Below are positions 27,427-39,775 of a stretch of 64,000 nucleotides of DNA, piece after piece (within the stretch, counting starts at the first letter, position 1; each line of letters starts with the position of its first letter). The DNA comes from Thalassospira sp. (lineage in GTDB: Bacteria; Pseudomonadota; Alphaproteobacteria; Rhodospirillales; Thalassospiraceae). The position numbers and the translations under genes were made by a program. The stretch covers positions 1 to 64,000 of the forward strand of contig NZ_JAUYHK010000009.1 in NCBI RefSeq assembly GCF_030690045.1. The letters run 5' to 3'. The notes beneath the pieces were generated by a model. That model ran no database searches, was not told where the DNA came from, and worked only from the letters and a program-made list of their open reading frames with translations.

Positions 27427-27458
27427 AAAACCCGCAAGGAATAATCCCTGCGGGTTTT
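27427..27458. terminator. Bidirectional terminator-like hairpin
   Basis: AAAACCCGCA (27427-27436) and TGCGGGTTTT (27449-27458) pair around a short loop, with A and T runs on the two sides. It may end transcription from the array side. Between it and msrP (27459-27687) there is an AT-rich stretch and the 11-bp direct repeat CCGTTCACC(T/G)C; I see no gene there. Confidence 0.7.
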
Positions 27459-27687
27459 GTGTCCGGGCGCATTTATCGCCTTGATTTTTCTGTTATGCCA
27501 CAGCGAAAAGAACAAAGCAAGAACTTTTTTCAGAAAAAATGCATTTTGATTTTTTTCTTATCAAAGCATTGGTTTTACAAGAGTTTTCCAACGGATTTTC
27601 CCCGTTCACCTCCCGTTCACCGAGGCGTGACTTGCCCAAATCGCCTTTTGACGAAATGGTATTCCCAGTTTGAAGCAGGAGCACCCA

Positions 27688-28656
27688 ATGCTGATTCGCC
27701 GTCAAAAAGGATGGGAAATTCCCGAGCGGGACGTCACCCCGCAGGCCCTCTATCGCAACCGGCGACAATTTCTGGGCGGCCTTGCCGCCGGCACCATCGG
27801 GGCGGCCGCCGCCACCCTGCCCGCCGGGCGGGTTCTGGCCCAGGCAATGGATCCGACCGCCGATCTGTATCCCGCCCCGCGTAATGAGTCCTATACCGTG
27901 GACCGGGCGATTGACGAAAAAGCCAAGGCCCTGACCTATAATAATTTTTATGAATTCGGGTCGCACAAATTCATTTCCGATGCCGCCCAGGCGATGAAAA
28001 TCCGCCCATGGACCATCAAGATCGACGGCATGGTCGAACAGGAAATCGAAATTGATTTCGACGATCTGGTGCGCAAAATGCCGCTGGAAGAACGGGTTTA
28101 TCGCTTTCGCTGTGTCGAGGCATGGGCGATGACCGTCCCCTGGACCGGCTTTCCGATGAAGGCGCTGGTCGATTTCGCCAAACCGTTATCGGGCGCAAAA
28201 TATGTCGAAATGGAAACCGCCAGCCAGCGCGACACCATGCCCGGCCTGCGGCAATTCTGGTATCCTTGGCCCTATGTCGAGGGCCTGACCCTCGCCGAGG
28301 CCACCAACGAACTTTCCATGATCGCCACCGGCATTTACGGCGAAGCCATGCCCAAACAAAACGGCGCGCCCCTGCGGCTGGTCACACCGTGGAAATACGG
28401 TTTTAAAAACATCAAATCGATTGTGCGCTTTACCTTCACCGACAAACGCCCGGTCAGTTTCTGGGAACGGATTGCCGAAACCGAATATGGTTTCTGGGCC
28501 AATGTAAACCCGCAAATCCCCCATCCCCGCTGGAGTCAGGCCCAGGAACGCCTGCTGACCACCGGCGAAGAAGTTCCGACCTTGCTGTTTAACGGCTATG
28601 GCGATTATGTCGCCGATCTGTACAAGGATATGGACGGCGAAAACCTGTATATGTAG
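27688..28656 (+). CDS. msrP: Protein-methionine-sulfoxide reductase catalytic subunit MsrP (YedY)
   Basis: A 322-residue periplasmic molybdopterin enzyme that repairs oxidised methionine in envelope proteins. The twin-arginine signal NRRQFLGGLAAGTIGAAAATLPAGRVLAQA marks Tat export. Mature motifs are YNNFYEFG, YRFRCVEAWAMTVPWTGFPMKALV (the Mo-binding Cys in RCVEAW), and the C-terminal VTPWKYGFKNIKSIVRFTFTDKRPVSFWE. The start is the ATG at 27688, with CAGGAG 6 bases upstream. The heme membrane partner gene msrQ is not adjacent, unlike the usual msrPQ pair. Confidence 0.95.
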   Translation: MLIRRQKGWEIPERDVTPQALYRNRRQFLGGLAAGTIGAAAATLPAGRVLAQAMDPTADLYPAPRNESYTVDRAIDEKAKALTYNNFYEFGSHKFISDAAQAMKIRPWTIKIDGMVEQEIEIDFDDLVRKMPLEERVYRFRCVEAWAMTVPWTGFPMKALVDFAKPLSGAKYVEMETASQRDTMPGLRQFWYPWPYVEGLTLAEATNELSMIATGIYGEAMPKQNGAPLRLVTPWKYGFKNIKSIVRFTFTDKRPVSFWERIAETEYGFWANVNPQIPHPRWSQAQERLLTTGEEVPTLLFNGYGDYVADLYKDMDGENLYM

Positions 28657-28670
28657 GGGCACACCAGCCC

Positions 28671-29441
28671 CTACAAACCCGACCCGTCATAATGCTGATA
28701 AATCCGGTCAAACGTGCCGTCCTCGCGCATGGCAATCAGGGCATTTTCCAGCCCCTCATAACGTTCTTCGGTAAAAAACCGCGAAGCCCGCGAGACCGCA
28801 ATAAAGGACGGCTTCCCGTCCAGCACCAGACTCGCCTTGCGAATGGCAAAATTTTCGGGGCGCAACAAATGGCTGGCAAGCAAGGACGGCACGATCACGG
28901 CGCGCAACCGCCCCTGATCCAGCATCCGAAACAGGGTGGTATAATCGGTGGCCTCGATCCGGTCGATCCCAAGGGCCGTATCAAAGGCCAGATTGTGAGA
29001 CGCCCCGCGCATCACCCCCACCGTCTGTCCGGCCAAATCGGACAAATCCAAAACATCCCCCGCCGATGCCGCAATATAAACCGCTTTGGGTTCGGCAGGC
29101 AGTTCGGCCTTCAGGAAATACATGAAATCTTCGCGTTCCGGCGTGCGGTTCGGTCCCAGCATCAGGTCGGCACCACCGGTTTCCATCAACAGCAAGGCGC
29201 GTCGGAACGGCACATTCTGATAGGTCAGTTGCAAACCGGTTCTGCGGGCGGCTTCTTCAAGGACGTCCATGTAAATACCGGAATAAACAGGGCGGCCATC
29301 GATTTCATCAAGTATCCGGTAAGGCGGCGCATGATTGACCGCAACCGTCAGTTCGGCGGCCCTTCCCGGCAGGCTGCCCGTCGTCAAGGCACCCGAAACC
29401 CCCAGCAAAAAGATCGCAATCCACCGTCCTGTGGCTGTCAA
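28671..29441 (-). CDS. Periplasmic substrate-binding-like protein (SBP family 3)
   Basis: A 256-residue secreted protein. A signal peptide (WIAIFLLGVSGALTTGSLPGRA, then AELTV) precedes a type II periplasmic-binding fold: VAVNHAPPYRI, GIYMDVLEEAARRTGLQLTYQNVPFRRALLLMETGGADLMLG, AGQTVGVMRGASHN. Such stand-alone proteins may bind amino acids or act as sensors. There is no ABC permease or ATPase gene nearby, so its transport role is unproven. It converges on msrP with only 14 bp between the stop codons. Confidence 0.85.
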   Translation of the reverse strand: MTATGRWIAIFLLGVSGALTTGSLPGRAAELTVAVNHAPPYRILDEIDGRPVYSGIYMDVLEEAARRTGLQLTYQNVPFRRALLLMETGGADLMLGPNRTPEREDFMYFLKAELPAEPKAVYIAASAGDVLDLSDLAGQTVGVMRGASHNLAFDTALGIDRIEATDYTTLFRMLDQGRLRAVIVPSLLASHLLRPENFAIRKASLVLDGKPSFIAVSRASRFFTEERYEGLENALIAMREDGTFDRIYQHYDGSGL

Positions 29442-29592
29442 AAAAGCCTCCGCCCTGTCGCGTCATGCCGCCTGGAACCGGGAAATCCTGCACCCGAATA
29501 TACAACCGGTAATTTTACAGGATATTGTTGCGAAACGTTAGAAAGAAAGACCCGTGACGCAATTTAATCAGGCAAGGCAAAGACAAGGCCCA

Positions 29593-31743
<2,151 letters not shown>

Positions 31744-31943
31744 GGCAGATAGTTATAAGCCAACAATCCCGAACCGCAAGCCCGCCCCTGACAGTTTGCG
31801 TCAGAAGATGTCAGCAGAACGTCATCAAAAAATTCGGAACCGGCCACCCTGATTGGCGTTGAAAAAGCGATATCGTTGCAAAACCGTATGAGGGGGCCGG
31901 AAAACATCCCAAAGAACCCGCAAAAACCCCGAAACCACCTTGA

Positions 31944-33227
<1,284 letters not shown>

Positions 33228-33255
33228 TCAACAGCTTGCGCGTGAAAAAACTACC

Positions 33256-33282
33256 CAAAGCCCGGCCTTGCGCCGGGCTTTG
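33256..33282 (+). terminator. Terminator-like hairpin after the aminotransferase gene
   Basis: CAAAGCCCGGC (33256-33266) pairs with GCCGGGCTTTG (33272-33282). The T run is short, so terminator strength is uncertain. Confidence 0.6.
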
Positions 33283-33352
33283 GCGCATTGACAGAGTGTG
33301 TTGTTTTAGAAATAAATAAACCCGCACCGAATAACCGAAAAAGAGGCGCATT

Positions 33353-34144
33353 TTGACCGACGATTTTTTTGTCACCGTGGACGGCGTGCGCCTTGCCTGT
33401 CAGAAAATCACCCCGCCCGAAGCCCGGCCCGATGCCCCCGTGATCGTGTTTCTGCACGAGGCCCTTGGCAGCATCCGCATGTGGCGCGATTTCCCAAAAA
33501 AGCTGGCCGCGGCCACCGGGTACCCGGTTCTGGTCTATGAACGGCGCGGACATGGGAGATCCGACCCGCATACGGTTATCCCGCGCCCGATTGATTTCCA
33601 TAACGAGGAATCAGACCGTTTTTTGCACGGGCTTTTGACCGCGCTTGCAATCAAAAAACCAATCCTGTTTGGCCACAGTGACGGGGCGACGATTGCCCTG
33701 AAATATGCCGCGCGATTTCCGGACAATGTCTGCGCCGTGATCAGCGAAGCCGCCCATGTAATGGTCGAGGATGTGACGGTTGCCGGAATCACGGAGGCGG
33801 CCAAAACCTATGCCGAAACCGACTGGAAATCTCGGCTGGAACGCCATCATTTCGATCAGACGGACGATGTGGTACGCGCATGGATCGACACATGGACCCA
33901 ACCCGCCTTTCGCGACTGGAATATGACCGGCGACCTTGCCGCCATCACCTGCCCGATACTGGTTATTCAAGGCGAAACCGACCAGTTCGGCAGCATCCGG
34001 CAGGTGGAATTGATCTGTTCCCATTCCGGCGGCCCGGCAACACCCCTGATCCTGCCCGATTCCGGCCATATCCCACATCTGGAACAACCTGATGCGGTGA
34101 TTGCCGCCAGCACCGTTTTTTTAGACGGCCTTTCCATCACCTGA
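33353..34144 (+). CDS. Alpha/beta hydrolase
   Basis: A 263-residue alpha/beta-hydrolase. It shows VIVFLHEALGSIRMWRDFPKKLA (oxyanion-hole HEALG), the nucleophile elbow LFGHSDGATIALKYAARFP with the catalytic Ser, the acidic residue in VIQGETDQFGS, and the catalytic His in LPDSGHIPHLEQPDAV. The TTG at 33353 is the best start, as AAGAGG lies 6 bases upstream and the protein begins MTDDFFVTVDGVRLAC. The substrate is unknown. It converges on the SHMT-like gene. Confidence 0.88.
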   Translation: MTDDFFVTVDGVRLACQKITPPEARPDAPVIVFLHEALGSIRMWRDFPKKLAAATGYPVLVYERRGHGRSDPHTVIPRPIDFHNEESDRFLHGLLTALAIKKPILFGHSDGATIALKYAARFPDNVCAVISEAAHVMVEDVTVAGITEAAKTYAETDWKSRLERHHFDQTDDVVRAWIDTWTQPAFRDWNMTGDLAAITCPILVIQGETDQFGSIRQVELICSHSGGPATPLILPDSGHIPHLEQPDAVIAASTVFLDGLSIT

Positions 34145-34152
34145 CGGGCGGA

Positions 34153-35475
34153 TTAGCGACATATGTAATGCAACCGGTTAAAGCGCGCCCGAAGGCCTGC
34201 AACGTCGGGGGCGATAATTTCGGAGTTTTCGATCATCAGAGCACGGGCGATCAGGCGGGCCAGTTCCGGCGTATCCGTTACGTCCACGCCCCAGCGCACC
34301 AGTTCCGGCGTGCCTATGCGCAGACCGTTCATATCACCCGCAACCGGTGGCAGCGGCAGGCCAATGCCGCAAGCCAGAAACCCGGCCTTGCGCAGGGTTT
34401 TGGAAGCCGTCTGTCCACCCCCATATGACGCCGCCATGATCGCGAACTGGTGCGACATGGTAAAACCACGGTCCTTGCCAAATACCGGAATGCCTTCATC
34501 GTCCAGTGCGTGGGCCAACGCCACAGCGACATTCACCATCTTTTGCGCATAAGCCGCGCCATATTCGCGCCAGTCGATCATTGTCAAGGCCAGCGCGGCA
34601 GATTTGGCGACGTCAAAATTTGCCGTCATGCCCGGAAAGGCAATGGTATCGAGATTGCGCGCCAGTGCGGCGTCATTGGTAACAATCAGGCCCCCTGCCG
34701 GACCGGCAAGGCTTTTATAAGTGCTCATGGTCATCAGATGTGCGCCTTCGGCCAACGGATTGGGCCAGACCCCACCCGCAATCAGCCCACATTGATGGGC
34801 GGCATCAAACAACACCAGCGCCTCGACATCATCGGCAATCGCACGGATTTGTTTCACGGGATGGGGAAACAGATTAAGGCTGCCGCCCACCGTAATCAGT
34901 TTGGGGCGGACTTGCTTTGCCAGATCGCGCAAACCGTCCAGATCAATCGTATAGCCATCGGCATCCACCGGGGCCTCATGAATGATCAGTCCATAAAGCC
35001 CGGCGCAGCCGCCATTGTTATGCGTAACATGCCCGCCAATGGCCGCGGGCGGCACAATGATCACATCACCCGGCTGGCAGATCGCCATAAAGCTATACAA
35101 ATTCGCCATCGCGCCGGACGCCACCCGAATTTCAGCATATCCGGCATCGAAAATTTCGGCGCACAACTCGGCGGCGATTACCTCAATCTCCTCAATTGCC
35201 TCCAGCCCCGTTTCATATTTATCTCCGGGATAGCCCAGAGACGGACGAGATCCCAGACCGGAAGCCAGCATCGCCTCGGCCCGCGGATTCATCACATTGG
35301 TTGCCGGGTTCAGGTTGAAACATTCCTGTTCATGGATCACGCGGTTGCGCTGCGCCAAACCTATAATCCGACTGGCAATATCCGTCCCGGTCGCGACCGA
35401 CGTCGCCCCGGCATATTTCTGAATAATATCTTCGCAGGCCTGCGGCACCCAGGAACGACGTACAAGATGGTTCAT
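34153..35475 (-). CDS. SHMT-like PLP-dependent enzyme (atypical serine hydroxymethyltransferase paralogue)
   Basis: A 440-residue fold-type I enzyme close to serine hydroxymethyltransferase: NPRAEAMLASGLGSRPSLGYPGDKYETGLEAIEEIE, GGHVTHNNGG, LVLFDAAHQCGLIAGG (Asp224 to PLP) and the Schiff-base Lys254 in STYKSLAGPAGGLI. Housekeeping GlyA normally has EGYPGKRYYGG and THKTLRGPRGG. Here both are changed, so the acceptor or cofactor is likely different (alpha-methylserine, beta-hydroxy amino acid aldolase, or similar are possibilities). A LysR gene is divergent across 106 bp, which suggests an inducible catabolic role rather than one-carbon housekeeping. Confidence 0.8.
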   Translation of the reverse strand: MNHLVRRSWVPQACEDIIQKYAGATSVATGTDIASRIIGLAQRNRVIHEQECFNLNPATNVMNPRAEAMLASGLGSRPSLGYPGDKYETGLEAIEEIEVIAAELCAEIFDAGYAEIRVASGAMANLYSFMAICQPGDVIIVPPAAIGGHVTHNNGGCAGLYGLIIHEAPVDADGYTIDLDGLRDLAKQVRPKLITVGGSLNLFPHPVKQIRAIADDVEALVLFDAAHQCGLIAGGVWPNPLAEGAHLMTMSTYKSLAGPAGGLIVTNDAALARNLDTIAFPGMTANFDVAKSAALALTMIDWREYGAAYAQKMVNVAVALAHALDDEGIPVFGKDRGFTMSHQFAIMAASYGGGQTASKTLRKAGFLACGIGLPLPPVAGDMNGLRIGTPELVRWGVDVTDTPELARLIARALMIENSEIIAPDVAGLRARFNRLHYICR

Positions 35476-35581
35476 AATCTTCTCCCCGATGATGAAGCCC
35501 CCAGCAGATCAAAAAACCCGCTGTCACGCAAATCAGTTTTGCTATAAATTACCCGTAGAAAAACTATGCTAAGGACAATTC

Positions 35582-36460
35582 ATGCCCGTATCGCCACCCC
35601 GGCCCAAAGGGCCGCCGTTAAACGCCCTGCGCGCCTTTGAAGCCGCAGCACGTCTGGGCGGCTTTGCTGCCGCTGCCGATGAATTATCGGTCACCCCCGG
35701 CGCAATTGCCCAGCATGTCAAATCGCTGGAGGCATGGGCAGGTACTGATCTGTTTGAACGCCGATCCCAAGGTATCGCCTTAACCCGGCTGGGTGCACAG
35801 GTGATTGAAAAACTCAGTCTGGCTTTTGATCAGTTGGGTAACGCTGTGCAGTCCCTGCGTGCGCTGGCCGCACCCGGCCATATCAGTATCGCCGCCCTGC
35901 CCTGTATAGCGCAATTATGGTTATCGCCCCGGTTGCCGGCGATCCGGTCAGCTTTGCCCCATATCGGCATTTCGATCACTGCCCTTGAACAAATGCCCAA
36001 TTTGCAGCGGGAACCCTTTGACTTGTGTATTTTTTACCAGACATTGCCGATCGATCCGGGCGCGATCATCCTGTGTGACGATGACATTTATCCGGTATGC
36101 ACCCCGGCTATCGCTCATACCCTGAAATCCCCCACCGATATTGGCAATGCGGTTTGTTTGCATGACAGCACATGGTCAAGCGACTGGGCGTTATGGCTTG
36201 AATCCGCCTGCCCGGATGTGGCGGTTCAGACAAAGGGGCCGGTATTTTCCCTTTATAGTCTGGCGCTGGAAGAAGCCCGCAATGGTGCTGGAGTTTTGAT
36301 CGGACATGACGCGCTGGTGCGCCCGCATCTTGAAAGTGGCGCACTGGTCGCCCCTTTTGCCACCCGACGTCGGCTGAATCGCGCCCTGACGATCACGCGC
36401 TCCCGGGTCTTGCGCGATAACCCGGTATTGCAACAGGTGGTCGAGCTGTTGCAGGCATAA
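35582..36460 (+). CDS. LysR-family (GcvA-like) regulator of the SHMT-like gene
   Basis: A 292-residue LysR protein of the GcvA-like subgroup: PPLNALRAFEAAARLGGFAAAADELSVTPGAIAQHVKSLEAWAGTDLFERRSQGIALT. It is divergent from the SHMT-like gene, and GcvA-like regulators often control glycine or amino-acid use. That association is inference from context. The effector domain is full length, ending RVLRDNPVLQQVVELLQA. Confidence 0.9.
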   Translation: MPVSPPRPKGPPLNALRAFEAAARLGGFAAAADELSVTPGAIAQHVKSLEAWAGTDLFERRSQGIALTRLGAQVIEKLSLAFDQLGNAVQSLRALAAPGHISIAALPCIAQLWLSPRLPAIRSALPHIGISITALEQMPNLQREPFDLCIFYQTLPIDPGAIILCDDDIYPVCTPAIAHTLKSPTDIGNAVCLHDSTWSSDWALWLESACPDVAVQTKGPVFSLYSLALEEARNGAGVLIGHDALVRPHLESGALVAPFATRRRLNRALTITRSRVLRDNPVLQQVVELLQA

Positions 36461-36490
36461 AAAATCCCGGCGATTGCAAACCGCCGGGAT
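36457..36490 (-). terminator. rho-independent terminator after ahpD
   Basis: ATCCCGGCG (36464-36472) and CGCCGGGAT (36482-36490) form a 9-bp stem. On the minus strand it runs straight into TTTTTTATG, at the end of the LysR gene on the other strand. It terminates the ahpC-ahpD transcript. Confidence 0.8.
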
Positions 36491-36512
36491 GATCTCAAAT
36501 TGAAGACCGTTT

Positions 36513-37046
36513 TTATGCCGACAGCGCGGCTTCGGCATCCAGCACAGCCGCAACCGCATGCAGGACCGAGGCAATGCGCACGGCATTCTGCACGACTTCC
36601 TTGTTCAGGCCCGCCTGTTTGAGGATTTTTTCGTGGGAATCAATGCACATACCACACCCGTTAATCGCCGATACCGCCAGCGAAAACAGTTCAAAATCGG
36701 CCTTGTCGATGCCCGGCTTGCCGATGATGTTCATCCGCAGGCGGGCAGGCATCGTGCCATATTCCTTTTCCGACACCAGATGCACGAAACGGTAATAGAT
36801 GTTGTTCATGCCCATGATAGCAGCCGCACCCTTGGCCGCCGTGATCGCATCATCGGTCAACTTGCCTTCGGCTTCGGCGGCAATCGCGCGCAACAATACG
36901 CCATTGCGCGACGCATAGGCACAGGCAAGGGCGGTGCCATAAACCTGCTGGTCGGTCATGCCCGGATTGTTAAACAGACTGCCAAGATTCAATTTCAAAT
37001 CCTTGGCGTATTCCGGCAGGGCATCCTTGATTTCAGCAATAGTCAT
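36513..37046 (-). CDS. ahpD: Alkyl hydroperoxide reductase AhpD
   Basis: A 177-residue AhpD protein that passes electrons to AhpC or has its own peroxidase activity. The redox motif [17 protein letters not shown] (C131, C134 and H138) sits in the AhpD domain. The helical family segments [52 protein letters not shown] are intact. It lies about 100 bp downstream of ahpC and is probably co-transcribed. The start at 37046 follows the family N-terminus. Confidence 0.94.
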   Translation of the reverse strand: MTIAEIKDALPEYAKDLKLNLGSLFNNPGMTDQQVYGTALACAYASRNGVLLRAIAAEAEGKLTDDAITAAKGAAAIMGMNNIYYRFVHLVSEKEYGTMPARLRMNIIGKPGIDKADFELFSLAVSAINGCGMCIDSHEKILKQAGLNKEVVQNAVRIASVLHAVAAVLDAEAALSA

Positions 37047-37148
37047 GAAAAACATCCCGTTTTCAGGAAAGACAATAAGGACGGTCCGGGCAATTCGGGG
37101 CAAACCAGATCAATGCCCGGACCGTAACATCAGAAACCCGCAGAAAGA

Positions 37149-37676
37149 TTAGAGGGTTTCTTCACCCTGTTTCCAGTTGCAAGGGCACAGTTCGTCGGTC
37201 TGAAGCGCGTCGAGAATACGCAGGGCTTCCTGCGGATTACGGCCAACCGACAGATCATTGACCTGAACATGGCGAATGATGTTGTCCGGATCGACGATGA
37301 AGGTCGCACGCAGGGCAACGCCTTCACCTTTGGCGATGATGCCAAGGGCCGATGCCAGTTCTTTTTTCTCGTCGGCCAGCCAGACGAACGGGCTGTCGGC
37401 AAGGTCTTCATGGTGGGTGCGCCATGCGGCATGCACAAAGTCGGTATCGGTTGAAGCACCAAGCAGAACGGCATCACGGTCTTTGAAATCGCCATTCAGA
37501 TCACCATAACCGACGATTTCGGTCGGGCAGACAAAGGTGAAATCCTTCGGCCAGAAGAACAAAATCTTCCATTTGCCTTCAAAAGACTGATCGGTAACCG
37601 GTGCAAAGCTGTCCGGGGTCTTGCCCGAAACACCAGTCAGATTAAATTCAGGAAGCTTGTCACCAACTGTAAGCAT
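37149..37676 (-). CDS. ahpC: Alkyl hydroperoxide reductase subunit AhpC (peroxiredoxin)
   Basis: A 175-residue 2-Cys peroxiredoxin. The peroxidatic cysteine C50 lies in FFWPKDFTFVCPTEIVGYGDLNGDFKDRDAVLLGASTDT. The C-terminal DELCPCNWKQGEETL holds C164 and C166, a CPC arrangement typical of the AhpD-dependent (AhpE/actinobacterial-like) AhpC subgroup. No AhpF gene is adjacent, consistent with AhpD as electron donor. It is divergent from oxyR. Confidence 0.95.
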   Translation of the reverse strand: MLTVGDKLPEFNLTGVSGKTPDSFAPVTDQSFEGKWKILFFWPKDFTFVCPTEIVGYGDLNGDFKDRDAVLLGASTDTDFVHAAWRTHHEDLADSPFVWLADEKKELASALGIIAKGEGVALRATFIVDPDNIIRHVQVNDLSVGRNPQEALRILDALQTDELCPCNWKQGEETL

Positions 37677-37768
37677 CGTATTGTCTCCTAACGCTTGTTT
37701 GTTTTAAATCCCGATCCCGGCCCCCGACGGGCCAAACCTGATATAGTTCGCACATGCAAAAAATCCAT

Positions 37769-37782
37769 ATCGCAGTGGCGAT
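37769..37782. promoter_or_regulatory. Inverted repeat in the ahpC-oxyR divergent gap
   Basis: ATCGC-AGTG-GCGAT is a perfect interrupted palindrome at 37769-37782, located between ahpC and oxyR. LysR-type proteins, including OxyR, bind interrupted dyads in such gaps. It does not match the strict ATAG-N7-CTAT module seen at dps, so the protein that binds it is uncertain. Confidence 0.35.
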
Positions 37783-37845
37783 TAGTAAATAATTGCGTTA
37801 CCAATGACCAATTAAATAAATCTGGAAAGACGATAGGAAAAATCG

Positions 37846-38769
37846 ATGGCCGCACAGCCAAGCATCAAACAGCTGAAATATCTGGTGGCCCTCGCGGAAA
37901 CCGGCCATTTTGGCCGTGCAGCCGAGTCCTGTTTCATCACCCAGCCCAGCCTGTCTTCGGCGATTAGCGAGCTTGAAAACCTGCTTGGTGCGCAATTGGT
38001 GGAACGAAACAAACGTCAGGTTCTGATCACCGCGCTTGGACAGGAAGTTGTGCTGCGGGCGCGAAGCATCCTGCATGATGTGGATGAACTGGCCCTGATG
38101 GCCCATGCTGCCAGTGAACCGCTGGTTGGACCTGTCCGGTTCGGGGTGATCCCGACCATCGGCCCCTATCTTTTGCCCGATGTGATTGGCCGCCTGCGCA
38201 CCGGATTTCCGAAATTGCAGCCTTTCCTGCGCGAAGATCAGACCGGCAAACTGATCGATCTTTTGCTGGCAGGGAAACTCGATATTGCCCTGATCGCCCT
38301 GCCGATCGAGGAAAACGGGCTGGAAGACATGGAACTGTTTGAAGACCGGTTTGTTTTCGCCTGTTCGCCGGACAATCCACTGACCAAAAAGAAATTTATT
38401 GATATCGATGATATCAAGGATGAAAAACTTTTGCTGCTGGAAGACGGTCATTGCCTCCGCGATCAGGCACTGGAAATCTGCCATCGCGCCGGATGGAGCA
38501 AATCGGCGAACTTTCAGGCCAACAGCCTGTCAACGCTGGTGCAAATGGTTGCCGCCGGGATCGGATCGACCCTGTTGCCGGAAATGTCACTGGAAGTCGA
38601 GGCGCGCCGACGCGATTCGATTGCGACATTGCCGTTCCGCAATCCGGTGCCGGTGCGCCGTATCGGCCTTGTCTGGCGCAGAAGTTCCGCCCGCAAGGGT
38701 GAATATCGCAAGCTGGGCAATTTTTTACGAAGTGCGCTGCATCCCTGCCGGGCAAGTGACGTTGCCTGA
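37846..38769 (+). CDS. oxyR: OxyR-type hydrogen-peroxide-sensing LysR regulator
   Basis: A 307-residue LysR protein with the two OxyR redox cysteines nine residues apart, C203 and C212, in LLLLEDGHCLRDQALEICHRAG. The N-terminal helix-turn-helix is IKQLKYLVALAETGHFGRAAESCFITQPSLSSAISELENLLGAQLVERNKRQVL. Peroxide oxidises C203 to a disulfide, switching on ahpC and other peroxide genes. It is divergent from ahpCD, and dps carries a matching OxyR-like site. Confidence 0.95.
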   Translation: MAAQPSIKQLKYLVALAETGHFGRAAESCFITQPSLSSAISELENLLGAQLVERNKRQVLITALGQEVVLRARSILHDVDELALMAHAASEPLVGPVRFGVIPTIGPYLLPDVIGRLRTGFPKLQPFLREDQTGKLIDLLLAGKLDIALIALPIEENGLEDMELFEDRFVFACSPDNPLTKKKFIDIDDIKDEKLLLLEDGHCLRDQALEICHRAGWSKSANFQANSLSTLVQMVAAGIGSTLLPEMSLEVEARRRDSIATLPFRNPVPVRRIGLVWRRSSARKGEYRKLGNFLRSALHPCRASDVA

Positions 38770-38812
38770 CTGACCGGCGCAGATTGGCGTTTTCAAACGG
38801 AACCGACGGCCA

Positions 38813-39736
38813 ATGTTACCCATCAAGGACAATAATCCGACCACCATCACGCCATGGGTGACATGGGCGCTGATCGCCCTCAATGTCGTAGTTTTTGTCG
38901 CCACGGTCACATTGGGACCGCACGGATCGTTTCGGGTCAGCTTGCAATATGGTGCGATCCCGGCGGTTTTGTTCGGGCATGTCGATATGCCGCCGCAATT
39001 GGCCGTTTTTCCCGGCGGAATGGAATTCTTCAGCATTTTTACCGCGATGTTCCTGCATGGCGGCTGGATGCATTTGGGCGGCAACATGTTGTATCTGTGG
39101 GTGTTTGGCAACAATGTCGAAGACGCCATGGGGCATCTGCGGTTTCTGGTGTTTTATTTGCTGTGCGGGGTTGCCGCCGCCCTTGGCCATGCTCTGGCCG
39201 ATACCACATCTCAAATCCCGATGATCGGCGCATCGGGGGCGCTGGCCGGGGTTTTGGGAGCGTATTTTCTGCTCTACCCCAAGGCCCGCATTCTGGTGTG
39301 GTTTTTCTGGGTTCTGGTTTTTTATGTTCCGGCGGTTTTCGTTCTGGGGTTCTGGATTGTCATGCAATTTGTCAATCTGGGCAGCGGGGCCGATGACGGT
39401 ATTGCGTGGCTGGCACATATTGCCGGTTTTCTGGCAGGTATGGCGCTAATCCCGTTTTTCAAACACCGCAATCTGCCGCTGTGGCAGGGTGGCCCCAAAC
39501 AACAGCCAGCCTTTGGCGTCTGGCGCCCCGGACGGCGTGGCCGTGCAACAAGCAATCCACCGCCACCCTGGGCCCAGGCCTATGAACAGGAACGCGCCGC
39601 CCGCCATCAGAAAATGCGGCAGGGCGGTTTTGGTCCGTGGGGCAAGGCCCAAAACCCGACCCCAAAACCCGGCATTGGCGTGCCAAAGGTTGCCCTTGTG
39701 CGTCCGCAAGGCGATGATGACGAAACTGCATCCTGA
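38813..39736 (+). CDS. Rhomboid-family intramembrane serine protease
   Basis: A 307-residue membrane protein with about six transmembrane helices. Catalytic Ser141 is in the GASGALAGVLGAY motif and catalytic His202 is in AWLAHIAGFLAGM. HGGWMHLGGNMLYLWVFGNNVEDAMGHLRFLVFY in the middle is the usual family signature. After about residue 215 a hydrophilic, Gly/Pro/Arg-rich tail of about 90 residues (GRRGRATSNPPPPWAQAYEQERAARHQK) extends beyond the rhomboid core. The substrates are unknown. It follows oxyR on the same strand with a gap of about 43 bp. Confidence 0.9.
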   Translation: MLPIKDNNPTTITPWVTWALIALNVVVFVATVTLGPHGSFRVSLQYGAIPAVLFGHVDMPPQLAVFPGGMEFFSIFTAMFLHGGWMHLGGNMLYLWVFGNNVEDAMGHLRFLVFYLLCGVAAALGHALADTTSQIPMIGASGALAGVLGAYFLLYPKARILVWFFWVLVFYVPAVFVLGFWIVMQFVNLGSGADDGIAWLAHIAGFLAGMALIPFFKHRNLPLWQGGPKQQPAFGVWRPGRRGRATSNPPPPWAQAYEQERAARHQKMRQGGFGPWGKAQNPTPKPGIGVPKVALVRPQGDDDETAS

Positions 39737-39775
39737 TATCGACAAACCGATATCAAAGTACCGGGGGAAACAAAA

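Noticed and set aside
26543-27444. Several overlapping reading frames in the repeat array
   Set aside because: All frames are open because of GC-rich repeats; the unit spacing of 152 bp breaks any single frame and one frame overlaps the LysR gene end.
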